9,265 nucleotides of DNA, taken from NCBI GenBank assembly GCA_003221595.1, contig QHSM01000052.1, positions 1-9,265 on the forward strand, read 5' to 3'. The number at the start of each line of letters is the position of its first letter. Within the stretch, counting starts at the first letter, position 1. Shown here piece by piece: positions 1 through 6,504 of the stretch. The DNA is from Candidatus Rokuibacteriota bacterium (GTDB lineage: Bacteria > Methylomirabilota > Methylomirabilia > Rokubacteriales > CSP1-6). Both the position numbers and the translations under genes were made by a program. The notes below the pieces were generated by a model. It was not told where the DNA came from. It worked only from the letters and a program-made list of their open reading frames with translations, and did no database searches.

Positions 1-298
1 CGCCCGCCGCCGCCGCTTCCGAGCGGGCGGCCTCCAGGATTTTCGGTCGGATGTCGATGCCGATGACTCGTTTCGCCCCGCGCTGCGCGACCTCGATCGC
101 CTCGGCGCCGTTTCCACATCCAAAGTCGATGACGACCTTGCCGCGGAGCCTGCTCCAGATCCCAGGGCCGAACAATGCCTTGACCTTGCTGCAACCCCGG
201 TGGTTGGCGCCGCTGCACCAATCCTTGTGCCCCGTCAGGTCCCACAGCCACCGAAGCAACCGATAGCCGAGCGCCCCACCGATGATCCCGCTTCGCAT
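1..298 (-). CDS. Class I SAM-dependent methyltransferase, N-terminal part (runs off left edge)
   Basis: I translated 99 codons from the ATG at 298-296 down to the window edge with no stop. Residues 55-67 (VVIDFGCGNGAEA) are a textbook motif I of Rossmann-fold class I methyltransferases, the glycine-rich loop that binds S-adenosylmethionine. The acidic end of strand beta-2 follows in VIGIDIRP at about 78-85, where Asp82 would bind the ribose. The segment before it (about 1-50) is Trp- and Cys-containing (WCSGANHRGC at 27-36) and is not part of the core fold. The start is supported by GAGG at 310-307, 8 bases upstream; no other start codon lies between it and the preceding stop. It is the last visible gene of the operon, 36 bases after the heparinase-family gene. 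A role in O- or N-methylating a sugar of the glycan is inferred from context. The acceptor-specificity half lies outside the window, so the substrate cannot be named. Confidence 0.85.
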   Translation of the reverse strand, partial: MRSGIIGGALGYRLLRWLWDLTGHKDWCSGANHRGCSKVKALFGPGIWSRLRGKVVIDFGCGNGAEAIEVAQRGAKRVIGIDIRPKILEAARSEAAAAG

Positions 299-306
299 CT
301 CTGGTG

Positions 307-310
307 CCTC
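307..310 (-). promoter_or_regulatory. Ribosome-binding site of the methyltransferase gene
   Basis: The sequence GAGG on the minus strand sits 8 bases before the ATG at 298. It supports that start in the 36-base gap after the heparinase-family stop codon (337-335). Confidence 0.55.
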
Positions 311-334
311 GCAGCCGTTCCGGATGGAACGGAC

Positions 335-2458
335 TCAGTTCGTGTCGCGAGCGCTCGCCGGGTCGCCGAGGGCGACCCCGAGGAGACCATTGGATTTGTC
401 CAGAATCGGAGTGACGGTCGGGGGGGGCGCGAACAGGTCCTCCGTGGGCAAGAGGCACGTCATGATGCGTAGCGGCAGGCGCGTCACCGCCGAATAGGTC
501 AACGCCGGCGCAGGCCGACGCCGGCCGTAGTCCGGAGAGACCCAGCCCTGCATCCGGACCAGGTCCCCCTCGTGCACCTCGCCTTTGAGCGAGGCGCTCG
601 CAAAGGGTTTGATGAGAAGTCCGCGGCCCTCGGACACGCGCGCGCGCGCCCAGAGGTCCGGACCCACCGTCACCTCGATCGGCGCGAACTGGAACCGCAG
701 TTCGACCGCGTGTTCGGCGCGCCCGGCGAGGACGTCGACGACCACCCAGTACCCGGGCTTGACGAAGAGCACCCGCCGCCGGTGGACCACTGGATCGGCG
801 AGGCGGCGGTAGGCATCGTGAGACGCCTCGGCGGCGTCGAAGCCCTCGGTGGACTCCCAGTGGTGCAACCGCGCCCGGGGTCGGGCATCCCACTTGAACG
901 GCCCGACGGGGACCGCCTGCCCGAGGCCGTCCACCATGACGGTGCTGTGGGCCGCCGTGCCGCGGAAGAAGTCGCGCCATCGCGGCTCGGCGGTGTAGCC
1001 ATAGGTCCCCGCATCGACGAGGCAGGGGCGTCCGAAAACGGAGCACTGGATACTGAGCAGATCGGCGTGGCCGTGCCCCGCGCTGAACGGACAGCCCAGA
1101 GGCCCAACGTCGAAAATGAGCTGATGGGCATCGTCGTTCCATCCGCTCCGCATCACGATGAGGCCGCCGTCGGGGAAGAGGCGCGAGGCGGGCGCGGCCG
1201 GCGGCGCGGGACGGAGGCCCTCGAACGCCTTCACCCCGTCCGCTCCCAGCAACCACGCGGTCTCCGGCGCCAGGCCTCCGGCCGCCCACGCGTAGTCGGA
1301 GCGGCCGAACAGGGCCGCCGCCGTCGAGAATACCCCCCGAAAATCGTCCGGCTCCCGGGTCGCGAGCGGGAGCAGCCAGCCGCCGTCGGCATCCCCGATC
1401 GACGGCATCGAGCCGTCGGGGCGGCGGAGGGCAACGAGGACGTCGCCCAACCGCTGGACCCGCTCCCCCATCGTGGGGGGGATGGCCACGCCGTTCCGCG
1501 CGGCAAGAATCATGAAATGGAGGTAGGTCTCGACCGTGTATCGCTGATAGCACGTGGACTGCTCGAAGTAGACGCCGTCCGGTAACACCTGCCGTTCGAG
1601 CTGCTCCATCAAGATCCGCGCGCCCAGAGCGCGCCACCGCCGAGCCGAGCGCAGCTCGGGGAACACGGTCCCGGCGTAGAACAGGGCCAGCGCCTCCCCG
1701 GTGAGGTGCGTGTTCGGCGCGAAGTAGTACGAGAGGTATTTCTCCACGCGCGACGCGTGGACCCGGATGCCTTCGAGCATCTCCTCGAAGAGCTCCTGCG
1801 ACAGCGCCTTCGATCCTTGGAAGAAGAACACGGCCCAACACCAGGAGATGAGTCGGAGGCCGGCTTCCAGGCTGCTCGTCCAGTTGATGCCCACTCCGGG
1901 CGGGTTGGCCCGCATCCACGCCCCGACATGCTCGGCGAAGGTCTGCGCGTATCGTTCGTCGCCAGTCAGCCGGTACGCCGCTCCGAGACGAACGAGCCAC
2001 TGGTGGCGGTTCAGCTCCCAGGTGACCTTGCTGTCCCCCACGCTCGTTGCGTCGAGTGGGTTGAGCCTGCTCCAGTGCACGCGCGGCGCCCGGCGCCCGG
2101 CGATCGGGTCCAGGTGCCAGTCGACGGGGTCGCCGAACGTCAGGCCCTGGTGGCCCGGAAGATCGAAGCGAAGCCGACAGACCGCGTCGGCCACCGTCAC
2201 GGTCTCGTCGTAGCTCTCGCGCATGTGCTGAGCGATGCGGTGCGGCGTGACGTCATCCACGACGCCCTCGAAAAAGCGGGCGGGGGCGACCCGGCCGAAG
2301 TCCTCGAGCAGCATCCTGGCTGGCTTCCCGACGAGGGCGTCGGACACACGGTCCATCCCCCCGGTGACCCCAAGCCGGTCAAACCGTTTCGAGATCTCCT
2401 TTCGCCCGCGATACGCGACCTCGGAGATAGTCATGTTCAGCAGCCGCCGCAGCTTCAT
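335..2458 (-). CDS. Heparinase II/III-family polysaccharide lyase-like protein
   Basis: The protein is 707 residues from the ATG at 2458. This start is preferred over an ATG 17 codons upstream because it forms an ATGA overlap with the preceding gene and has GGAG 8 bases upstream (2470-2467). An alpha-toroid N-terminal domain (Hepar_II_III_N type, about 80-400) carries APNTHLTGEALALF (247-260), FEQSTCYQRYTVETYL (298-313) and PSIGDADGGW (352-361). The C-terminal beta-sandwich (about 425-700) carries SAGHGHADLLS (459-469), GRPCLVDAGTYGY (476-488) and FRGTAAHSTVMVDG (498-511). The His/Asn around 249-251, Tyr304 and His462/His464 are the likely catalytic or metal-site residues by analogy with the family. 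Family members cleave uronic-acid-containing polysaccharides by beta-elimination. The N terminus (MKLRRLLN, then a basic helix) shows no signal peptide, so a cytoplasmic or membrane-associated role in glycan processing is inferred. The substrate is unknown. A run of eight C (coding strand) lies at 427-420 near the C terminus. Confidence 0.9.
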   Translation of the reverse strand: MKLRRLLNMTISEVAYRGRKEISKRFDRLGVTGGMDRVSDALVGKPARMLLEDFGRVAPARFFEGVVDDVTPHRIAQHMRESYDETVTVADAVCRLRFDLPGHQGLTFGDPVDWHLDPIAGRRAPRVHWSRLNPLDATSVGDSKVTWELNRHQWLVRLGAAYRLTGDERYAQTFAEHVGAWMRANPPGVGINWTSSLEAGLRLISWCWAVFFFQGSKALSQELFEEMLEGIRVHASRVEKYLSYYFAPNTHLTGEALALFYAGTVFPELRSARRWRALGARILMEQLERQVLPDGVYFEQSTCYQRYTVETYLHFMILAARNGVAIPPTMGERVQRLGDVLVALRRPDGSMPSIGDADGGWLLPLATREPDDFRGVFSTAAALFGRSDYAWAAGGLAPETAWLLGADGVKAFEGLRPAPPAAPASRLFPDGGLIVMRSGWNDDAHQLIFDVGPLGCPFSAGHGHADLLSIQCSVFGRPCLVDAGTYGYTAEPRWRDFFRGTAAHSTVMVDGLGQAVPVGPFKWDARPRARLHHWESTEGFDAAEASHDAYRRLADPVVHRRRVLFVKPGYWVVVDVLAGRAEHAVELRFQFAPIEVTVGPDLWARARVSEGRGLLIKPFASASLKGEVHEGDLVRMQGWVSPDYGRRRPAPALTYSAVTRLPLRIMTCLLPTEDLFAPPPTVTPILDKSNGLLGVALGDPASARDTN

Positions 2459-3519
2459 GCCGCGCGCTCCGAGTACACGCTCGCCCAGAGCTCTTTGACG
2501 CGCGCCCACGTGTATTTTTCGACCTCGGCCCTCGCAAGACGGGCGATGCGCACCGCGCGCTCCGGATCGTCGAGCAGGCCGGTTACGGCCTTGACGAGCG
2601 CCGCCGGATCGTCCGGAGAGACGATGAGCCCGGTCTCGCCGTCGCGGACCATCGCGGCGATGTCGCCGGTGCCGGTCGACACGACCGGAAGTCCGGACGC
2701 GAACGATTCCAGGACGGAGACGGGCTGATTGTCGACGACAGAGGAATTGACGAAGATGTCGGCCGTGTCGAGGAGGCCGGGCATCGCCGTCGGCTCGACC
2801 CGCCCCACGAACCGGATCCCTCCCGTGCCGAGGGAGGCCGCGAGCTCACGGAGCCGCCGCTCCTCGCTGCCGGACCCCGCGAGCGTCAGCGTCGCCTCGG
2901 GGTACCGGGCCCTGAGCAGCGCGAAGGCTTCCAGGGTGTTGTCCACCCGGTAGTAAGGCTCCAGGTTCCGGGTCGAGACCAGCCGGGGTGCGGGAGCGCG
3001 GCGCTCACGATAGCGGAAGCGCGAGAGGTCCACGACGTTGGGGATCACGCGGGCCCGATAGCCGTATCGCTTGAAGATCGCCCTGAGGTATTCGGACGGG
3101 ACGACGATTTCGTCGACGAGGCCCAATAACGCGTGCACCAGCACGCCCCAGCGCGCCAAATGATCGTCGGCCTCGCCGCTTCGATAGTTCAGCACGACGG
3201 GTTTCCCCAGGCAGCGCGCGGCCAGGATGGCCGGGGCCGGGGCGAGCAGGAACGACCAGTACGAGGCCGAAAACACGTGAACGACGTCGGCCCGGCGCAG
3301 ATCAGCGAGGCGCATGAGGTAGAACGCCTCGTTCAGCAGAGTCCGCACGTACGGGACTCGGCGGAGCCACCGGAACCCCCGGGGAAAGCCCGGGTTGATC
3401 GGAATGAAGTCGAGGGCCCAGCCGTCCTGACGGAACGCGTCGGCCAACGTGGAGGCCTGGACGCCTTGGCCTCCCAGGATCTCCAGGGTCGGGGCGACGA
3501 AGGCGATCCGATGCTTCAT
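2455..3519 (-). CDS. GT4-family glycosyltransferase (D-X7-E variant)
   Basis: The protein is 354 residues from the ATG at 3519, chosen because its ATGA overlaps the stop of the upstream amidotransferase. A longer start 12 codons upstream would overlap that gene by 40 bases. It has the GT-B double-Rossmann layout of retaining GT4 enzymes. The N-terminal acceptor domain starts MKHRIAFVAPTLEILGGQGV (1-20), whose GG loop is typical, and PSEYL (141-145) and VIPNVVDLSRF (158-168) lead into the donor domain. That domain has STRNLEPYYRVDN (182-194), TLAGSGSEERRL (212-223), RFVGRV (236-241) and DNQPVSVLESFASGLPVVST (263-282). The usual E-X7-E nucleotide-sugar motif is D263-X7-E271, a form I recall in one GT4 subgroup with DNxP signatures. 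It presumably transfers a sugar from a nucleotide donor to the growing glycan at the cytoplasmic face of the membrane. Linkage and sugar cannot be read from sequence. The 3' end overlaps the heparinase-family start by 4 bases. Confidence 0.92.
   Translation of the reverse strand: MKHRIAFVAPTLEILGGQGVQASTLADAFRQDGWALDFIPINPGFPRGFRWLRRVPYVRTLLNEAFYLMRLADLRRADVVHVFSASYWSFLLAPAPAILAARCLGKPVVLNYRSGEADDHLARWGVLVHALLGLVDEIVVPSEYLRAIFKRYGYRARVIPNVVDLSRFRYRERRAPAPRLVSTRNLEPYYRVDNTLEAFALLRARYPEATLTLAGSGSEERRLRELAASLGTGGIRFVGRVEPTAMPGLLDTADIFVNSSVVDNQPVSVLESFASGLPVVSTGTGDIAAMVRDGETGLIVSPDDPAALVKAVTGLLDDPERAVRIARLARAEVEKYTWARVKELWASVYSERAA
2467..2470 (-). promoter_or_regulatory. Ribosome-binding site deciding the heparinase-family start
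   Basis: GGAG on the minus strand lies 8 bases before the ATG at 2458, inside the end of the glycosyltransferase gene. Together with the ATGA overlap it favours this start over the upstream ATG at 2509. Confidence 0.5.
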
Positions 3520-5393
3520 GCCGCCGCCCGGGCTCGCGCGTGCAGCCCGGACCATGTCTCGAGCATGAGCAGCATCCAGATCTCGTGCGCGTGCTCTCCG
3601 CGGCCGGTGCGGTGATCCTCCCAGAGCTGGCGCAGTCCCTTCGGGTCGAAGAGATCGCGCCCCAGGCTCGATCGCGAGAAGAGCCGCTCCTCGACACAGT
3701 CCCGAAGCCCGTTACGCAGCCAGAGGCCAATCGGCGCGGTAAACCCGTGCTTCGGCCGGTCCCAAGCCGTGCGCGGGACGCGCCCGTCGAGGGCGGCGCG
3801 GAGCAGCGGCTTCGTGGCCAGCCCCGGGACTTTCGTTCGGCCCGGCAGACGCGCGACCATCTCCACGAGGCGGTGATCCAGGAACGGCGCCCGTACCTCG
3901 AGCCCATGGGCCATGCTCATCCGATCAACCTTCACGAGGATGTCATCCGCGAGGTAGGTCTTGAGGTCGACGTAGAGAATGCGATTCAGGGGGTCGACCT
4001 TCCCGGCGCGCGCGTACGCCTGTTTGAACGGGGCGAGCGGATCGATCGTGGCGATCGCATCCCGGAATCCCGCTGCGTAAATCCGCGCTTTCAGCTGCGG
4101 CGCACCTCTGCCGAACTGGAATTTCACGGCACAGGCTTGATCGGGTGGGCCGGCCAGGCGCGTGAGTGCGTTGCGCCCCGTGAGCCCGGCCGGCAGGCCC
4201 GCGGCGACCCGGGCCATCGTCCAGGCCGCCGCGCGCCCGCAGCGTCGGAGAGCGTGCTCCCACTTTTCCGTCGCGTGACGCGCGTAGCCGCCGAATAGCT
4301 CGTCGCCGCCGTCGCCGGACAGCGCCACCTTCACGCGCTCCCTCGCCAGGCCCGATACCTCCCACGTTGGCACGGCGGAGGAATCGCCGAACGGCTCGTC
4401 GAAGTGCCAGGACAGCCGTTCGATCAGCTCGCGAGCGGGTGGCCCGACGACGCGCGACTGGTGGCGGCTGCCGAGGCACTCGGCCACGGTCTGCGCGTGG
4501 GCAAGCTCGTTGTAGCCTTCCTCGGGAAAGCCCACCGAGCAGGTCACGACCTCGGGTCCGAGATCGTCGCTCATGGCGGCCACGACCGTCGTCGAGTCGA
4601 TCCCGCCGCTCAGGAACGCCCCGAGCGGCACGTCACTCCGAAGCTGGATGCGGACGGCCTCGCGCAGCTGGGCGCGAAGCGACTCCTCGTCGAGCCGGTC
4701 TTCCTCGCCCTCGGGCGGAAGTGGCACGTCCCAGTATTCGTGGACCTCGATGCCCTGCTCGGTGCAGGTCAGGTAGTGCCCGGCGGGAAGCTTCTTGATC
4801 TCGCTGAAGATCGTCGCCGGCGCCGGGATATAGAGGAGGCTCAAATATTGATCCACGGCGGCGACGTTGATGCTCGGCTGAATCTCCGGGTCCACCAGCA
4901 GCGATTTCAGCTCCGAAGCGAACAGGAGCGCGCGTCCAGGGCGATGAGCGTAGAAAAGCGGCTTCTCCCCCAACCGATCGCGGGCCAGCAAGAGCTGCCG
5001 CCGGCGGACGTCCCAGAGGGCGAAGGCGAACATCCCGCGCAGGTGTTCGAGGAGCCCGGGGCCCTCGTCTTCATAGAGGTGCACGATCACCTCGGTGTCG
5101 GTCCGTGTCCGAAAGCAGTGCCCCCGACGCTCGAGCGTGGCGCGCAATTCGACGAAGTTGTAGATCTCGCCGTTCAGGACAACCCATACCGTGCCGTCTT
5201 CATTGGAGATGGGCTGCCGGCCGGTGGCGAGATCGATGATCGACAGGCGCCGGCTCGCCAGGCCGATCGGCCCGGACACGTGATATCCAGCGTCGTCCGG
5301 CCCGCGGTGCGACAGGCGGTCGGCCATTCGCGCGATCAGGCCCAGGTCGATCGGCCGATCGTCGAGGTTGAATTTACCGGCGATGCCACACAT
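3516..5393 (-). CDS. asnB: AsnB-like glutamine-dependent amidotransferase (second copy in the operon)
   Basis: The protein is 625 residues and begins MCGIAG, so Cys2 becomes the N-terminal nucleophile of the class II glutaminase domain (about 1-200). Supporting glutaminase residues are the Arg pair at 48-49 in SRRLSIIDL, NGEIYN (74-79) and the Asp in TRTDTEV (99). The synthetase domain (about 240-600) has the PP-loop SGGIDST (262-268) that binds ATP, SGDGGDELFGGY (359-370), DDILVKVDRMSMAHGLEVRA (483-502) and RPKHGF (546-551). Glutamine-derived ammonia is passed to an adenylated carboxylate. In true AsnB this is aspartate; in polysaccharide clusters related enzymes amidate sugar acids, and the exosortase-associated amidotransferases are close relatives. 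E. coli AsnB has SGEGSDE where this protein has SGDGGDE. It starts 4 bases after the upstream glycosyltransferase stop and overlaps the downstream one by 4 bases. Function in glycan modification rather than asparagine supply is inferred from context. Confidence 0.92.
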   Translation of the reverse strand: MCGIAGKFNLDDRPIDLGLIARMADRLSHRGPDDAGYHVSGPIGLASRRLSIIDLATGRQPISNEDGTVWVVLNGEIYNFVELRATLERRGHCFRTRTDTEVIVHLYEDEGPGLLEHLRGMFAFALWDVRRRQLLLARDRLGEKPLFYAHRPGRALLFASELKSLLVDPEIQPSINVAAVDQYLSLLYIPAPATIFSEIKKLPAGHYLTCTEQGIEVHEYWDVPLPPEGEEDRLDEESLRAQLREAVRIQLRSDVPLGAFLSGGIDSTTVVAAMSDDLGPEVVTCSVGFPEEGYNELAHAQTVAECLGSRHQSRVVGPPARELIERLSWHFDEPFGDSSAVPTWEVSGLARERVKVALSGDGGDELFGGYARHATEKWEHALRRCGRAAAWTMARVAAGLPAGLTGRNALTRLAGPPDQACAVKFQFGRGAPQLKARIYAAGFRDAIATIDPLAPFKQAYARAGKVDPLNRILYVDLKTYLADDILVKVDRMSMAHGLEVRAPFLDHRLVEMVARLPGRTKVPGLATKPLLRAALDGRVPRTAWDRPKHGFTAPIGLWLRNGLRDCVEERLFSRSSLGRDLFDPKGLRQLWEDHRTGRGEHAHEIWMLLMLETWSGLHARARAAA

Positions 5394-5397
5394 GTTC

Positions 5398-6504
5398 TTA
5401 CTCGAGCCCCCGCTCGTAGAGCGCCTGAACCCGGGACAGCATCCGGTCGAGACCGAAGCGCGAGCAGGCCACCTCGCGCGCGCCGGCGCCCAGGCGCTCG
5501 GCCAGTCCAGGGTCTTCCGCGAGCCGGATGATCGCCTTGGCCAGTGCGGCCGGGTCGCCGGGCGGCACCAAGAGCCCGGTCACCTCGTCGTCGACCAGTG
5601 CGGGGTTGCCGCCCACCCGCGTCGTCACCACGGGAAGTCCGCTCGCCATCGCTTCCAGGAGCACGTTCGAGCACGCCTCGCTGAGGGAGGGCAGCACGAA
5701 GATGTCCATCGTCCTGAGCGCCGCCTCCGGCTCGATGGTCGCGCCACGGAGCCGGGCGCTCGCGCTCAGGCCGACCTCACCGATCAGCCGCTCGACGTCG
5801 GCGCGAAGCGGCCCATCGCCCCAGATCGCGAGCTGCTCCCCGGCGCTGTGATCGCGAACGAGCGCCATCGCCCGCACGAGATGCTCGAGTCCCTTTTCCG
5901 GACGCAGGTTCGCCAGTGTGCCCACGGTCACATGCCCGGCCAGGCGTCGGGGTAGGCTCGGCGCGGGCGAGAATCGGACCGTGTCCACGCCGTTCGGAAT
6001 CACCACGATCCGCCGGGGGACGACGGCGCGCGCGCGCGTGAGCCGTTCGGCGACTACCTGGGCGTTGACCACGACGTAGTCGGCCAGACGCATGGCCAGG
6101 CGATAGAAGCGACGCTCCAGTGGAGTCCGCAGATCGCCGAGCTCGCGCTGACTGGCGATGACCGTCGGAACTCCCGCCAGGCGCGCGGCGATGACGCCCA
6201 GGATGTCGCTGTAGAAATCGAAGGCGTGAACGACCCGGATCCGGTGAGCACGAAGATAGCGGGCGAGCCGCCAGAGGGCCCGGGCAAAGCGCGGGGACTT
6301 GAACGACCCCGGCCCGCAGCTCCAGACGCTCTGCCCGGTCGCCTCGATCCTGGCTCGCAGCGGCCCGACGGCGCGGTTACACGTGAGGTGAACATCCCAT
6401 CTGGATCGATCCAGCCCGCAGGCGATCTCGACGAACTGGCCCTCGGTTCCGCCGACGTTCAGCGAGTCGCCGATGAGGAGAATTCCGGGACGTGTCATGA
6501 TCAT
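5398..6504 (-). CDS. GT4-family glycosyltransferase (canonical E-X7-E)
   Basis: The protein is 368 residues. The ATG at 6504 is taken because its ATGA overlaps the upstream amidotransferase stop; a second in-frame ATG at 6498 is possible and would lose two residues. The N-terminal GT-B domain contains the glycine loop SLNVGGTEGQ (14-23) and VVHAFDFYSDILG (91-103). The donor domain contains VIPNGVDTVRFSP (168-180), LANLRPEKGLEHLV (197-210, with Arg201 and Lys204 as the usual phosphate-binding pair), WGDGPLR (228-234) and LPSLSEACSNVLLEAMASGL (271-290). In that last stretch E276-X7-E284 is the canonical GT4 motif. It is a retaining, nucleotide-sugar-dependent transferase, probably acting at the cytoplasmic membrane face on a lipid-linked glycan. 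It differs clearly in sequence from the other GT4 gene here, so it is not a recent copy. Acceptor and donor are unknown. Confidence 0.93.
   Translation of the reverse strand: MIMTRPGILLIGDSLNVGGTEGQFVEIACGLDRSRWDVHLTCNRAVGPLRARIEATGQSVWSCGPGSFKSPRFARALWRLARYLRAHRIRVVHAFDFYSDILGVIAARLAGVPTVIASQRELGDLRTPLERRFYRLAMRLADYVVVNAQVVAERLTRARAVVPRRIVVIPNGVDTVRFSPAPSLPRRLAGHVTVGTLANLRPEKGLEHLVRAMALVRDHSAGEQLAIWGDGPLRADVERLIGEVGLSASARLRGATIEPEAALRTMDIFVLPSLSEACSNVLLEAMASGLPVVTTRVGGNPALVDDEVTGLLVPPGDPAALAKAIIRLAEDPGLAERLGAGAREVACSRFGLDRMLSRVQALYERGLE

Noticed and set aside
572..1585. 337-codon plus-strand ORF opposite the heparinase-family gene
   Set aside because: It is a mirror of a clearly conserved coding frame in GC-rich DNA; its peptide is Arg/Pro/Gly-rich without recognisable domains.
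2459..2509. Longer heparinase-family start at 2509
   Set aside because: It would overlap the upstream gene by 55 bases; the ATG at 2458 has GGAG 8 bases upstream and a standard ATGA overlap.
1706..2728. 340-codon plus-strand ORF spanning the heparinase/glycosyltransferase junction
   Set aside because: It crosses two well-supported minus-strand genes, has biased composition and no domain signature.
3520..3555. Longer start of the second glycosyltransferase at 3555
   Set aside because: It adds 12 residues before the family-typical beta-strand start (MKHRIAFVAP) and overlaps the upstream gene by 40 bases; the ATGA start at 3519 fits better.
4404..5531. 375-codon plus-strand ORF opposite the second amidotransferase
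   Set aside because: It is antisense to the AsnB-like catalytic motifs; the open frame is explained by high GC at third codon positions.
6022..6039. CG-alternating run as a Z-DNA or regulatory element
   Set aside because: It lies in coding sequence encoding Arg/Ala residues of the glycosyltransferase and is ordinary for this base composition; a similar run occurs near 639-650.
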